Source: Betaproteobacteria bacterium HGW-Betaproteobacteria-1
GTDB lineage: Bacteria; Pseudomonadota; Gammaproteobacteria; Burkholderiales; Methylophilaceae
Length of the DNA: 64,000 bases
Reading direction: 5' to 3'
NCBI GenBank assembly: GCA_002842435.1
Contig: PHCX01000006.1
Location: 186,001 to 250,000 of the forward strand
The translations under genes were made by a program, and so were the position numbers. The notes under the pieces were generated by a model. It worked only from the letters and a program-made list of their open reading frames with translations. It did not search any database and was not told the origin of the DNA. Positions 50,177 through 57,314 of the stretch are shown here, in pieces (the first letter of the stretch is position 1; each line of letters starts with the position of its first letter).

Positions 50177-50379
50177 TATGACTTCTCCTATTAGTTGAGT
50201 CGTTGTGTAACAAGTTGTTGTTTTAAACGGTTGGGACGATCCGGCGCTGGGGAGCCACCGAACCGCCCAAAACCACTACACCTGAACCATGTTTTTGGCA
50301 TGGCTTGTTGCAGGGGGGATTCAGGAATCCCGGTACACGGCCGATTTGTAACCATCGACGCTCGCCCTTGCGTGTACGG
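50177..50379 (-). ncRNA. Structured 5' leader of the prepilin mRNA
   Basis: The predicted sigma-54 transcript has a leader of about 200 nt. It can form a 7-bp closing stem (50333-50339 with 50371-50377), a 6-bp hairpin at 50316-50331 and other stems. This suggests post-transcriptional control. It does not fit the full c-di-GMP-I riboswitch pattern. Confidence 0.45.
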
Positions 50380-50389
50380 AGTCCTGTAA

Positions 50390-50405
50390 TGCAAAGCGCG
50401 TGCCA
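50390..50405 (-). promoter_or_regulatory. Sigma-54 (RpoN) promoter of the prepilin operon
   Basis: On the minus strand the sequence is TGGCACGCGCTTTGCA, which matches the -24/-12 consensus TGGCACG-N4-TTGCA at every fixed position. The GG and GC doublets have the required spacing. The predicted start is near 50379. It lies 128 nt downstream of the paired dyads at 50507-50543. Confidence 0.88.
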
Positions 50406-50506
50406 AGTTGTTTTCCTGATTCGTTATGCATTTGTTTCATATACAAATATGGGTGTTTTTCCCGTTACATTCGGTTACAAAATCATTGGTGGTTGGTTGC
50501 AAATTG

Positions 50507-50543
50507 GTGGTTACAAACAACCAGTGCGGTTATTTACAACCAC
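50507..50543. promoter_or_regulatory. Paired GGTT-N6-AACC dyads upstream of the prepilin promoter
   Basis: GTGGTTACAAACAACC (50507-50522) is followed after 5 nt by GGTTATTTACAACCAC (50528-50543). Each contains a GGTT-N6-AACC dyad, with centres 19 bp apart. They lie at about -128 to -164 relative to the predicted start, a normal place for an enhancer-binding protein. Half-like GGTT(A/G)CAAA elements also occur at 50473-50481 and 50495-50503. Confidence 0.65.
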
Positions 50544-50551
50544 CAATTCGG

Positions 50552-52522
50552 CTAATTCTCTGCTGCGCTTTCTTCGATATCGGCGGCGGGAGTCTCTATC
50601 TTTTCTTCATCCCCTGCATCTTGCAAAGCTGCGCTGTCTTCAGCCTCCTGCTGCGTTGCTGCGCCTACGGCTTTGCTTTTCAGAGTTGCTGCGCCTACGG
50701 CTTCGCTTTGCGCTTCAGGCGTCGGCTGCTTTTCAAGGATATTGAGCTTGGGCTTGGCTTCCTGCAGCAGCTCGACATAAAGCTGCCAATACTGGAACGG
50801 CAGATCACGCAGCTGTTTGGTAAAGCTGCCGGGGAATACCACCAGCGCGTTGCGCAGTTGCCGGATGCCTTCATCCGGCTGGCCGTTCAAAACCAGCAGC
50901 AGCGGATAACGATAGGCCGCAGCGCGGGTCGGCATGAATTGAAGCGCCGATTGGGTGATGTCGATCTTCTCCTGCAGCATGGTTTCGTCTGGCGCAAGCA
51001 GGCGTGCATAAAGGATGTCTGCATAAGGCGATAGCAGGGTCTTGCTGCGCACCCAGTTGAGCTGGTCGAACATGGACTGCTCCTGATCGGGCGTGAATTT
51101 GCCATCGGCCACCTCACCTTCCATCACCGGCATCAACCAGCGTTGCAAGACCTGATAACCGATCAGTATGCTGCCCAGATGCACCGCGCCCATGACCAGC
51201 ACGGTGACGACCAGTGCGCGGCCGGAGAAGGCGATGCGCACTTGTGAGGTTCTTTCATCCCCTGCTCCCAGCAAGAAAGCGGCAATGCCGAGGAAACAGG
51301 TGAACCAGAGCGAGAACTCAAACATGGCGTGAATGCCGATGACAGCCAGCACCGCCAGCAACCACCAACCGCTGAACGCCAGATGACGCCAGGCGATAGC
51401 CCGCAGCCAACACGCAAGCCCGACCAGCAGCAATAGCACGCCGACAATGCCGGTTTCCACCAGCAGTTGCATCAGCATGTTCTGTGTGTTGCCGAACATG
51501 GCTGGCAGTCCTTGTGCCAGGCCTTCATTGAAGGTATTGAAGGTTTCCCAGCGCAATTGACCGAGGCCGATGCCGAGCCACGGCGCCTGCAGGAACAGCT
51601 GCCAGCTTTCACGCCAGAGGTGTAGATAGACAGAAAGACCGGAAACGGCAACGCTTTCATCCAGCGTTTGCGCTGCCACAGCCGGTAACGGCTCGACTAC
51701 ATAAGTGAACAGCAGTTGCGCGAGCGCGAACAGCGGCAAGGCAACCAGGGCGATGCGCAGCAGGCGGCGGCTTTGCGCCTGCTCGACCTGCGCGCGCCAT
51801 GCCTGCTGATGGACAACCTTGCTGCGCAACAGCACGGCGAGCAGGAGGACAGCCAGCAGATAGCCCCAGACGCTTTGCAGGCCGGGTAATGCGAGCATGA
51901 GTATCAGCGCCGGTACGGCGAGAATTGCGACGATAGTTTTCAGATGTCCGCGGGAATACAGATAAAAGGCGGAAACCAGCGCCAGCGTAATGTAGCTGGT
52001 GTAATGGCTGGCTTTGGCAAATGCACCGTAGCCTTGCGCTTGCGGCAACAGGTCGGCAAGCATGCCGTTGAACACCGGCAGCTGCAGCAACGCCATGAGG
52101 CCATTGAGCAGACCACCGGCCAGCACGAACCAGGCCAGTGTCGTGATGATGTGCTCCCAGCCATGCTGACGACGCAGATGATTGCCGAGTATCGCCAGGA
52201 AAAACGCCCAGATCAGATAGGAAGCGGCCAGCAACGCATATTGCGCGGAATGCAGCATGCCAAGCAGCCATTGGGCCATGATCAGTACGATGAAAGCCGG
52301 AAACAGTAGCGCGATGCGCGGAATATCCAGCGGCTGCCAACTACTGCGCTTCAATAAAGGCAGCAGCGCCAGCAGTCCGAGTACGCCAGCCAGCCATTCG
52401 CTGTAGAAGCTGGCGATCGGCATGCCCTGCGAAGGGATGACAAACGGCAGCGACATCATCAGGCCGATGATATAAAGACTGGTGGTGGGAGAAAGCAAAC
52501 GATTGGTAATGCGATCGAACAT
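50552..52522 (-). CDS. O-antigen ligase / PglL-type O-oligosaccharyltransferase family protein
   Basis: A 656-residue polytopic membrane protein with about 10-12 helices. The large periplasmic loop has PWLGIGLGQLRWETFNTF near 315-332, a Wzy_C-type motif, and a soluble C-terminal part (about 460-656). In PglL and PilO-type enzymes this fold transfers glycan to pilin. Its position next to the prepilin genes makes pilin glycosylation likely, but an O-antigen or polysaccharide role cannot be excluded. The C-terminus has two copies of a 10-residue AVGAAT unit. It has its own sigma-54-like promoter. Confidence 0.78.
   Translation of the reverse strand: MFDRITNRLLSPTTSLYIIGLMMSLPFVIPSQGMPIASFYSEWLAGVLGLLALLPLLKRSSWQPLDIPRIALLFPAFIVLIMAQWLLGMLHSAQYALLAASYLIWAFFLAILGNHLRRQHGWEHIITTLAWFVLAGGLLNGLMALLQLPVFNGMLADLLPQAQGYGAFAKASHYTSYITLALVSAFYLYSRGHLKTIVAILAVPALILMLALPGLQSVWGYLLAVLLLAVLLRSKVVHQQAWRAQVEQAQSRRLLRIALVALPLFALAQLLFTYVVEPLPAVAAQTLDESVAVSGLSVYLHLWRESWQLFLQAPWLGIGLGQLRWETFNTFNEGLAQGLPAMFGNTQNMLMQLLVETGIVGVLLLLVGLACWLRAIAWRHLAFSGWWLLAVLAVIGIHAMFEFSLWFTCFLGIAAFLLGAGDERTSQVRIAFSGRALVVTVLVMGAVHLGSILIGYQVLQRWLMPVMEGEVADGKFTPDQEQSMFDQLNWVRSKTLLSPYADILYARLLAPDETMLQEKIDITQSALQFMPTRAAAYRYPLLLVLNGQPDEGIRQLRNALVVFPGSFTKQLRDLPFQYWQLYVELLQEAKPKLNILEKQPTPEAQSEAVGAATLKSKAVGAATQQEAEDSAALQDAGDEEKIETPAADIEESAAEN
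50655..50714 (-). repeat. Two tandem 30-bp repeats in the ligase gene
   Basis: Two 30-bp units (50655-50684 and 50685-50714) are nearly identical and keep the frame. They encode two AVGAAT-containing decapeptides near residue 620 of the PglL-like protein, in a low-complexity tail. Confidence 0.8.
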
Positions 52523-52556
52523 TTGAACCCCTCTGTGTTTCCTGCAGACATGCCAT

Positions 52557-52586
52557 AAAAAAACGTCTCCAGTGAGGAGACGTTTT
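52557..52586 (-). terminator. Intrinsic terminator within the PglL-like gene leader
   Basis: A perfect 11-bp stem (52560-52570 with 52576-52586, loop AGTGA) is followed on the minus strand by a run of seven T residues (52563-52557). It lies 38 nt upstream of the ligase ATG and about 80 nt downstream of the predicted sigma-54 start, so it is either an attenuator or the end of a small RNA. Confidence 0.75.
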
Positions 52587-52677
52587 GCTCACAAGCAGTT
52601 GAACTTGAAGCGAGACACGATGGAGATAGCGCGTGCAGGAGACTTGTAATTTATAAATCCTCGTGCACGCATGGTCT

Positions 52678-52693
52678 TGCATTTTATGTGCCA
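52678..52693 (-). promoter_or_regulatory. Sigma-54-like promoter of the PglL-like gene
   Basis: On the minus strand the sequence is TGGCACATAAAATGCA. The -24 element is exact over TGGCAC, and the -12 element is ATGCA in place of TTGCA, with correct spacing. The predicted start is near 52667. An IHF site and the paired dyads lie upstream in the expected order. Confidence 0.72.
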
Positions 52694-52711
52694 GTGATCG
52701 TGATACTAAAA

Positions 52712-52724
52712 AATCAATGTGTTA
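52712..52724. promoter_or_regulatory. IHF consensus site
   Basis: AATCAATGTGTTA matches the IHF consensus WATCAANNNNTTR at every position. It lies at about -51 relative to the predicted sigma-54 start, between promoter and upstream dyads, where DNA bending is needed. Found by eye; the consensus alone is not rare. Confidence 0.6.
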
Positions 52725-52756
52725 CAGAATTTTATTCTAGTGAATTATTGAAAAAC

Positions 52757-52792
52757 GGTTGTTTATAACCACCAGCGTGGTTATAAACAACC
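52757..52792. promoter_or_regulatory. Perfect inverted repeat, paired GGTT-N6-AACC dyads
   Basis: GGTTGTTTATAACCAC and its exact complement are separated by CAGC. It is a 16-bp perfect inverted repeat made of two GGTT-N6-AACC dyads with centres 22 bp apart. It lies at about -90 to -125 from the predicted sigma-54 start of the ligase gene and differs by one or two bases per arm from the dyads before the prepilin operon. It is also upstream of the divergent deaminase gene. Confidence 0.7.
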
Positions 52793-52793
52793 A

Positions 52794-52996
52794 ATTTATT
52801 GCAGATTGCGAACAAAATGTATCCACCGGATGCGGCAGATTTGCATTGTCTTGCACGCCATCCTGCATGCTGCCTTGCGTGCTATGATGATGCGGTCGCA
52901 CAGCCTCCGGCAGCTTTATGCGGGCTTGGCGGAGGTGTACTTCCAAAGGCAATGCGCCGTTTGCGGCGCTTAACCGGACTGCATCAGGAGGTGAAA
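52794..52996 (+). other. Leader region of the deaminase gene
   Basis: This spacer may encode a structured leader. CCTCCG at 52904-52909 can pair with CGGAGG at 52930-52935, and GCGCCG-TTTG-CGGCGC (52954-52969) forms a strong hairpin just before the ribosome-binding site. I see no gene here; the open frame from 52799 is the extension of the deaminase and is rejected. Confidence 0.4.
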
Positions 52997-53482
52997 ATGT
53001 CGATTGAACAGGACAGGCAGTTTCTCCGGCAATGTGTGGCACTTGCGGTGGATTCCGTCGCCAAGGGTGGCGGGCCGTTCGCGGCGCTGGTAGTGCGCGA
53101 CGACAAGGTCCTTGCCCAGTCCGGCAATTGCGTAACCAACAGCAATGATCCCACTGCTCACGCCGAGGTGCAGGCCTTGCGCCAGGCTGCCGCCTTGACC
53201 GGTGACCCGCATCTGACCGATTGCACGCTTTATGCGAGCTGCGAGCCCTGCCCCATGTGCCTCGCAGCCGCCATGTGGGCGCATATCCCCCGCATCATCT
53301 ATGCCGCCACGCACGACGAGGCGATTCGCGCCGGGTTCGATGACACCGTCATTGCTATTGCCCTCTACGGCCAGCCGTTGCCGGCAAATCTGCCGGCCGA
53401 GCGCTTCCAACACCTGCCCATCCCCGAATCCTCCGCGCCTTTCGATGCCTGGTTGGCAAAGGAAGACCGGGTACCGTATTGA
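52997..53482 (+). CDS. Nucleoside/guanine deaminase-like protein
   Basis: A 161-residue zinc deaminase of the cytidine deaminase fold. The ATG at 52997 has a perfect AGGAGGTG ribosome-binding site. Zinc ligands are the histidine and catalytic glutamate in DPTAHAEVQAL near 51-61, and the cysteines in CEPCPMCLAAAMW near 83-95. The FDDTVIAIALYG C-terminal region suggests a guanine deaminase (GuaD-like) more than the tRNA adenosine deaminase TadA, but the substrate is not proven. Confidence 0.85.
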   Translation: MSIEQDRQFLRQCVALAVDSVAKGGGPFAALVVRDDKVLAQSGNCVTNSNDPTAHAEVQALRQAAALTGDPHLTDCTLYASCEPCPMCLAAAMWAHIPRIIYAATHDEAIRAGFDDTVIAIALYGQPLPANLPAERFQHLPIPESSAPFDAWLAKEDRVPY

Positions 53483-53539
53483 TTTGGATATTGTTTTGAT
53501 TCAGTTAATAGAGATGAAACCAACCGACAGGACCAACCC

Positions 53540-54982
53540 ATGAAGACACCTGCGATCATTTGCCTGCTGCTGTTGATGCTTGCTGGCTGCGAAAATCCAA
53601 TCAACCCGCGGCTGACCATGCTCACAGAGGAATCTCCGCCGCTCAATTTTGCCGCTGATGGCAAAATCCAGGGCCAGGCTGTCGAAGTGGTCGAGGCACT
53701 GATTGAACGCACAGGCGGCAAGGTGGATATGCACATCAGGCCGTGGGATCAGGCATATCAACAGGTGTTGAATGAAAGCAATACGGCGCTTTTCTCAACG
53801 ATGATGACACCCGAGCGCAAGACGCAGCTGCAATGGGTGGGGCCGATCAACACGATGGATACCAGCCTCTATGCGCTCAAGGGTTCCGGCCTGCAGATTC
53901 GCACGCTGGACGAGGCAAAGAGCGCCGGCAAAATCGCGACAGTGACGGATTATTACAGCGAGCAGGTCCTGAAGAAGGAAGGCTTTGACAACCTCGACAG
54001 CCAGCCCAATGAGGAGGCCGCTGTTCGCAAGTTATTGGATGGCGAGGTGCAGCTATTCGTCAGCAACAATACGGTGTTACCTGCCCTGCTACGCAAGGTC
54101 GGCGCGGACATGTCGCAACTTGAGATCGTCTTTACCGTCTCCACCGACCTCGGTTATATCGTCTTCTCCCCGTCCACGTCGCCGGAACTGGTGGCGAAAT
54201 GGCAGCAGGCACTGGATGCCATGAAGCGCGACGGCAGTTTTGACAGCATTTATGCAAAGTGGCTGCCGGAGGGAATTCCGCCGGGCACTCTGCAGATGAT
54301 GACCGAGGAATATCCCCCCGTCACTTTCCTGCATCAAGGCCGGCCGACTGGCTTCGTCACCGACATGGTGCGCGAGATCGCCGCACGCCTGCAGTATGCG
54401 GACAACATCCGCCTGACCTCATGGAAGAACGCCTACAACATGGCGTTGCTGCATCCGAATGTGGTGCTGTTCAGCGCGGAACGCACGCCGGAGCGTGAAA
54501 ATCAGTTCCAATGGGTGGGGCCGGTGGGTCAGAACCGCTCTATCCTCTACGCCAGAAAAGGCGCCGATATCAAGGTCGGCAGTCTGGATGAAGCGAAAGC
54601 ATTGAAAGCCATTGCCACCACCACCGACTGGTTCACCGAGCAACACCTGAAGCGCGAAGGTTTCAGCAACCTGATCAGTTCAAAGGAGCCGACCGAGAAC
54701 GTGCGCCAGTTGATGAACGGTGAAGTGCAGCTTTCCATCTTCACCGACATCACCATCCCCGAGATCGCGGCAGAGGCAGGCTACAGCATGGCCGATCTGG
54801 AACCTGTGCTGACCGTCAGCCAGACCGATTTCTACATCGCGTTTTCCAGAGACACGCCGCCGGAAATCGTAAAAAAGTGGCAAATACAGCTGGACAAGAT
54901 GAAACAGGACGGCAGTTTTGAACGCATCTACCGAGACTACCTGCCCGAAGCCGAGCTGGGCGAACTGCTGAAAACGCAATAA
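53540..54982 (+). CDS. Lipoprotein with two tandem solute-binding (SBP family 3) domains
   Basis: A 480-residue protein with lipobox LAGC (Cys17). Two full family-3 binding domains follow in tandem, about 28-248 and 252-478. They share TEE(S/Y)PP near each start, FS-type strands, (Q)FQWVGP, DEAK and KMKxDGSFxxIY. A typical ABC binding protein has one such domain and adjacent permease genes; none is present here. It is followed 36 nt later by a Cache lipoprotein. A sensory or sequestering role is possible; the ligand is unknown. Confidence 0.8.
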   Translation: MKTPAIICLLLLMLAGCENPINPRLTMLTEESPPLNFAADGKIQGQAVEVVEALIERTGGKVDMHIRPWDQAYQQVLNESNTALFSTMMTPERKTQLQWVGPINTMDTSLYALKGSGLQIRTLDEAKSAGKIATVTDYYSEQVLKKEGFDNLDSQPNEEAAVRKLLDGEVQLFVSNNTVLPALLRKVGADMSQLEIVFTVSTDLGYIVFSPSTSPELVAKWQQALDAMKRDGSFDSIYAKWLPEGIPPGTLQMMTEEYPPVTFLHQGRPTGFVTDMVREIAARLQYADNIRLTSWKNAYNMALLHPNVVLFSAERTPERENQFQWVGPVGQNRSILYARKGADIKVGSLDEAKALKAIATTTDWFTEQHLKREGFSNLISSKEPTENVRQLMNGEVQLSIFTDITIPEIAAEAGYSMADLEPVLTVSQTDFYIAFSRDTPPEIVKKWQIQLDKMKQDGSFERIYRDYLPEAELGELLKTQ

Positions 54983-55018
54983 AACATAAATTGTTTTAAG
55001 TTATCAAGAAAGAATTTT

Positions 55019-56536
55019 ATGTTATTGAAAACAAATAGATTGATTCCAATAGTTTTGGCGTTTCTCCTGTTTGCCTGCAGCCAGGAAGATGCAGCGCAAA
55101 GCGAACCGGCTGTCACTAGCGCGCCGGAAGCCTCGCTCGATGCGCGCAGCCGCTATCTGGATGATTTGTTCGCCGATGCCCTGACCGAGCTCGAACAGGT
55201 TGCCGCCAGCCCGGCAGCGCAATCAGGCGATTGGGCCGGCATCAAGCAGCAGCTGGCAAAACTCGAAGCTGGCCGACCCGGCGCTTATTTCTATGTGCTG
55301 CCGGATGGCAATTACTATTCACTGGCGCTGGATTACACCAACCTCAATCTGAGCGACCGCGGCTATTTTCAGGGCCTTTTTGCCGGCAACCCGGTCAAGG
55401 GTTTCCCCATCTACAGCCGCTCCTCCGGCAAAAAGTCGGCGCTGGTCGCCGCTCCGGTGATGGTCGACGGCAAGGTGACAGGCGCCATCGGCGCTTCAGT
55501 CTATCTGGATGATCTGCACACCACCCTTAACCGGACTTTTGCGCTACCGTCCGACTACACCTGGTTCGTCGTCGATGCCGAAGGCAACACCATGCTGGAC
55601 CGCGACAGCGACTTCATTTTCATGAATGCATTGAGCCAGGGCGGCCCCTCGCTGCAGGAGGGTGTCTCACAGGCACTGGAAACCGAAAGCGGTAGTTTGC
55701 AATACGAATCGGGCGGTGTACGCCATGCCTGGTATCAAAAGCTGCCGAACATGAATTGGTGGATGTTCATGGCAAAGGTGGAAGCGGACGCGCAGGTTAC
55801 CCCGCAGCTGACACTCTCGCTGGAGCGTTTCGTTCCGGAGTTGCAAGCAGCCCTGGACCGCATCGATATCTCGATGGCCGGCAAGATCAAACAGCATGTT
55901 TTCAACCCGCAGAACGAGGATGAAATCCGAGCCTTGCTGGCGTCCATCCTCGAAGAAAACGCCAACCTGATCAATGTCGCGTTTATCGACCGGCGGGGCT
56001 TTCTGCGCCAGATCGAGCCGTCGGATTACCGCAATTTCGAGGATGCGAACATCCGTAGCCAACCGCAGGTCGCATCCATGCTAAGCGAACCTCAACCCTT
56101 GTTCAGCAAGGCTTTCAACTCGGTGGAGGGTTTTCTGGCGGTCGACATCGCTTATCCGGTCCGCGATGCGAAACAGGAGTTCGCCGGTTCGGTCAGCGCA
56201 CTGATTCGCCCTGCACTACTGATCGAACCGCTACTGAAAAAGACCAGCATCCCCGAGGATTACGAACTATGGGTGATGCAGCCGGACGGCATGATCGTCT
56301 ACGATCGCGATGAAGATGAAGTCGGCAGGATGCTGTTCAGCGATGCGCTGTATGCCGACTATGAAAGCCTTCTCAAGCTGGGCAAGAACATCGTGGCATC
56401 ACCTTCAGGCGAAGGCAGCTATCTATTCCTTGCGCAAGGTGCGGCGGACAAGGTCATCAAAAAGGCCGTATGGCAGACCGTGCGACTGCATGGAAATGAG
56501 TGGCGCGTGATACTGACTTACAAACCGTATGAATAA
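55019..56536 (+). CDS. Lipoprotein with tandem dCache-like sensor domains
   Basis: A 505-residue protein with a lipobox (LFAC, Cys20) and no cytoplasmic output domain. The N-terminal half (about 40-255) is a dCache-type ligand-binding module: YFYVLPDGNYYSLALDYTNL, then DRGYFQGLFAGNPVKG, SALVAAPVMVDGKVTGAIG and WFVVDAEGNTMLDRD. The second half (about 270-500) repeats the plan (VAFIDRRGFLRQIEP, SVSALIRPALLIEPLL, LWVMQPDGMIVYDRDEDEVG). It lies just after the tandem binding protein, so the two are probably co-transcribed. Confidence 0.78.
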   Translation: MLLKTNRLIPIVLAFLLFACSQEDAAQSEPAVTSAPEASLDARSRYLDDLFADALTELEQVAASPAAQSGDWAGIKQQLAKLEAGRPGAYFYVLPDGNYYSLALDYTNLNLSDRGYFQGLFAGNPVKGFPIYSRSSGKKSALVAAPVMVDGKVTGAIGASVYLDDLHTTLNRTFALPSDYTWFVVDAEGNTMLDRDSDFIFMNALSQGGPSLQEGVSQALETESGSLQYESGGVRHAWYQKLPNMNWWMFMAKVEADAQVTPQLTLSLERFVPELQAALDRIDISMAGKIKQHVFNPQNEDEIRALLASILEENANLINVAFIDRRGFLRQIEPSDYRNFEDANIRSQPQVASMLSEPQPLFSKAFNSVEGFLAVDIAYPVRDAKQEFAGSVSALIRPALLIEPLLKKTSIPEDYELWVMQPDGMIVYDRDEDEVGRMLFSDALYADYESLLKLGKNIVASPSGEGSYLFLAQGAADKVIKKAVWQTVRLHGNEWRVILTYKPYE

Positions 56537-56570
56537 GTGGGGAGCGATGAAAGCGGGAGATTGCGGCGGG

Positions 56571-56660
56571 TGGCGGAAGCGGTGAGATTCGAACTCACGA
56601 AGGGCGTAAACCCTTGGCAGTTTTCAAGACTGCTGCCTTCAACCACTCGGCCACGCTTCC
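56571..56660 (-). tRNA. tRNA-Ser (anticodon UGA)
   Basis: A 90-nt gene read on the minus strand. The acceptor stem GGAAGCG pairs with CGCTTCC, the anticodon loop is CTTGAAA, a long variable arm is present and CCA is encoded at 56573-56571. The long variable arm and the UGA anticodon identify a serine tRNA. Confidence 0.96.
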
Positions 56661-56780
56661 ATAATTTACTGCATTGACACAATCAGTTAGCTTGCGAACC
56701 GATTGCTTTTTCGTTGGCACTAAAGCACTGAGCTCAAGACTCAAGCCCCAAACGAAGCGCGCATTTTACCAGAACAATTT

Positions 56781-57314
56781 TCAGTCGTCTTGTAATTCCT
56801 GCCCGGGAAACAAAACATCGGTATAGCCGAAATTGGCCAGGTTGGTAATGCGCATGGGATAGAGTATGCCATCCAGATGGTCGCACTCATGTTGCACCAC
56901 CCGCGCATGAAAGCCGCTGACCAGCCGGTCTATGGGTTTGCCGTACTGGTCAAAGCCGGTGTAATGCAGGCGCTGGTACCTGGGCACGATGCCGCGCATA
57001 CCGGGCACGGACAGGCAGCCTTCCCAGCCATCTTCCATGGCTTCTCCGACAGGATTCAATACCGGGTTGATCAGCACGGTATAAGGCACTTGCTCGGCAT
57101 CCGGATATCGCGGATTGGCGCCGACGCCGAAAATGACGACGCGCAGGCTGACGCCGATCTGCGGGGCAGCGATTCCGGCACCGTCCATGTGCGCCATGGT
57201 GTCCTGCATGTCCTGGATCAGGGCATGCAATTCCGCTGTGTCGAAGGCTTCAACCGGCGCGGCCTTCTGTAGCAGCACCGGGTCGCCCATGCGTAGTATG
57301 GTTCTAACTGTCAT
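56781..57314 (-). CDS. def: Peptide deformylase
   Basis: Removes the formyl group from nascent proteins. It is 177 residues. All three motifs are intact: [10 protein letters not shown] near 45-54, [10 protein letters not shown] near 95-104 and QHECDHLDG near 138-146, which provide the metal ligands. No fmt gene is next to it, unlike the common def-fmt pair; instead it overlaps mtnP by 11 nt. Confidence 0.95.
   Translation of the reverse strand: MTVRTILRMGDPVLLQKAAPVEAFDTAELHALIQDMQDTMAHMDGAGIAAPQIGVSLRVVIFGVGANPRYPDAEQVPYTVLINPVLNPVGEAMEDGWEGCLSVPGMRGIVPRYQRLHYTGFDQYGKPIDRLVSGFHARVVQHECDHLDGILYPMRITNLANFGYTDVLFPGQELQDD

Noticed and set aside
50296..50312. Second sigma-54-like sequence TGGCATGGCTTGTTGCA on the plus strand.
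   Set aside because: The spacing between the two elements is one base too long, and no plus-strand gene follows until 52997.
50364..50374. CACGCAAGGGC in the prepilin leader, reminiscent of the c-di-GMP-I riboswitch start.
   Set aside because: The other conserved parts of that riboswitch (GCAAAGCC, the tetraloop receptor) are not recognisable, so the fragment is probably chance.
50507..52792. The similar inverted repeats flanking the ligase gene as ends of a mobile element.
   Set aside because: There is no transposase or target duplication between them, and their positions relative to two sigma-54 promoters give a simpler explanation.
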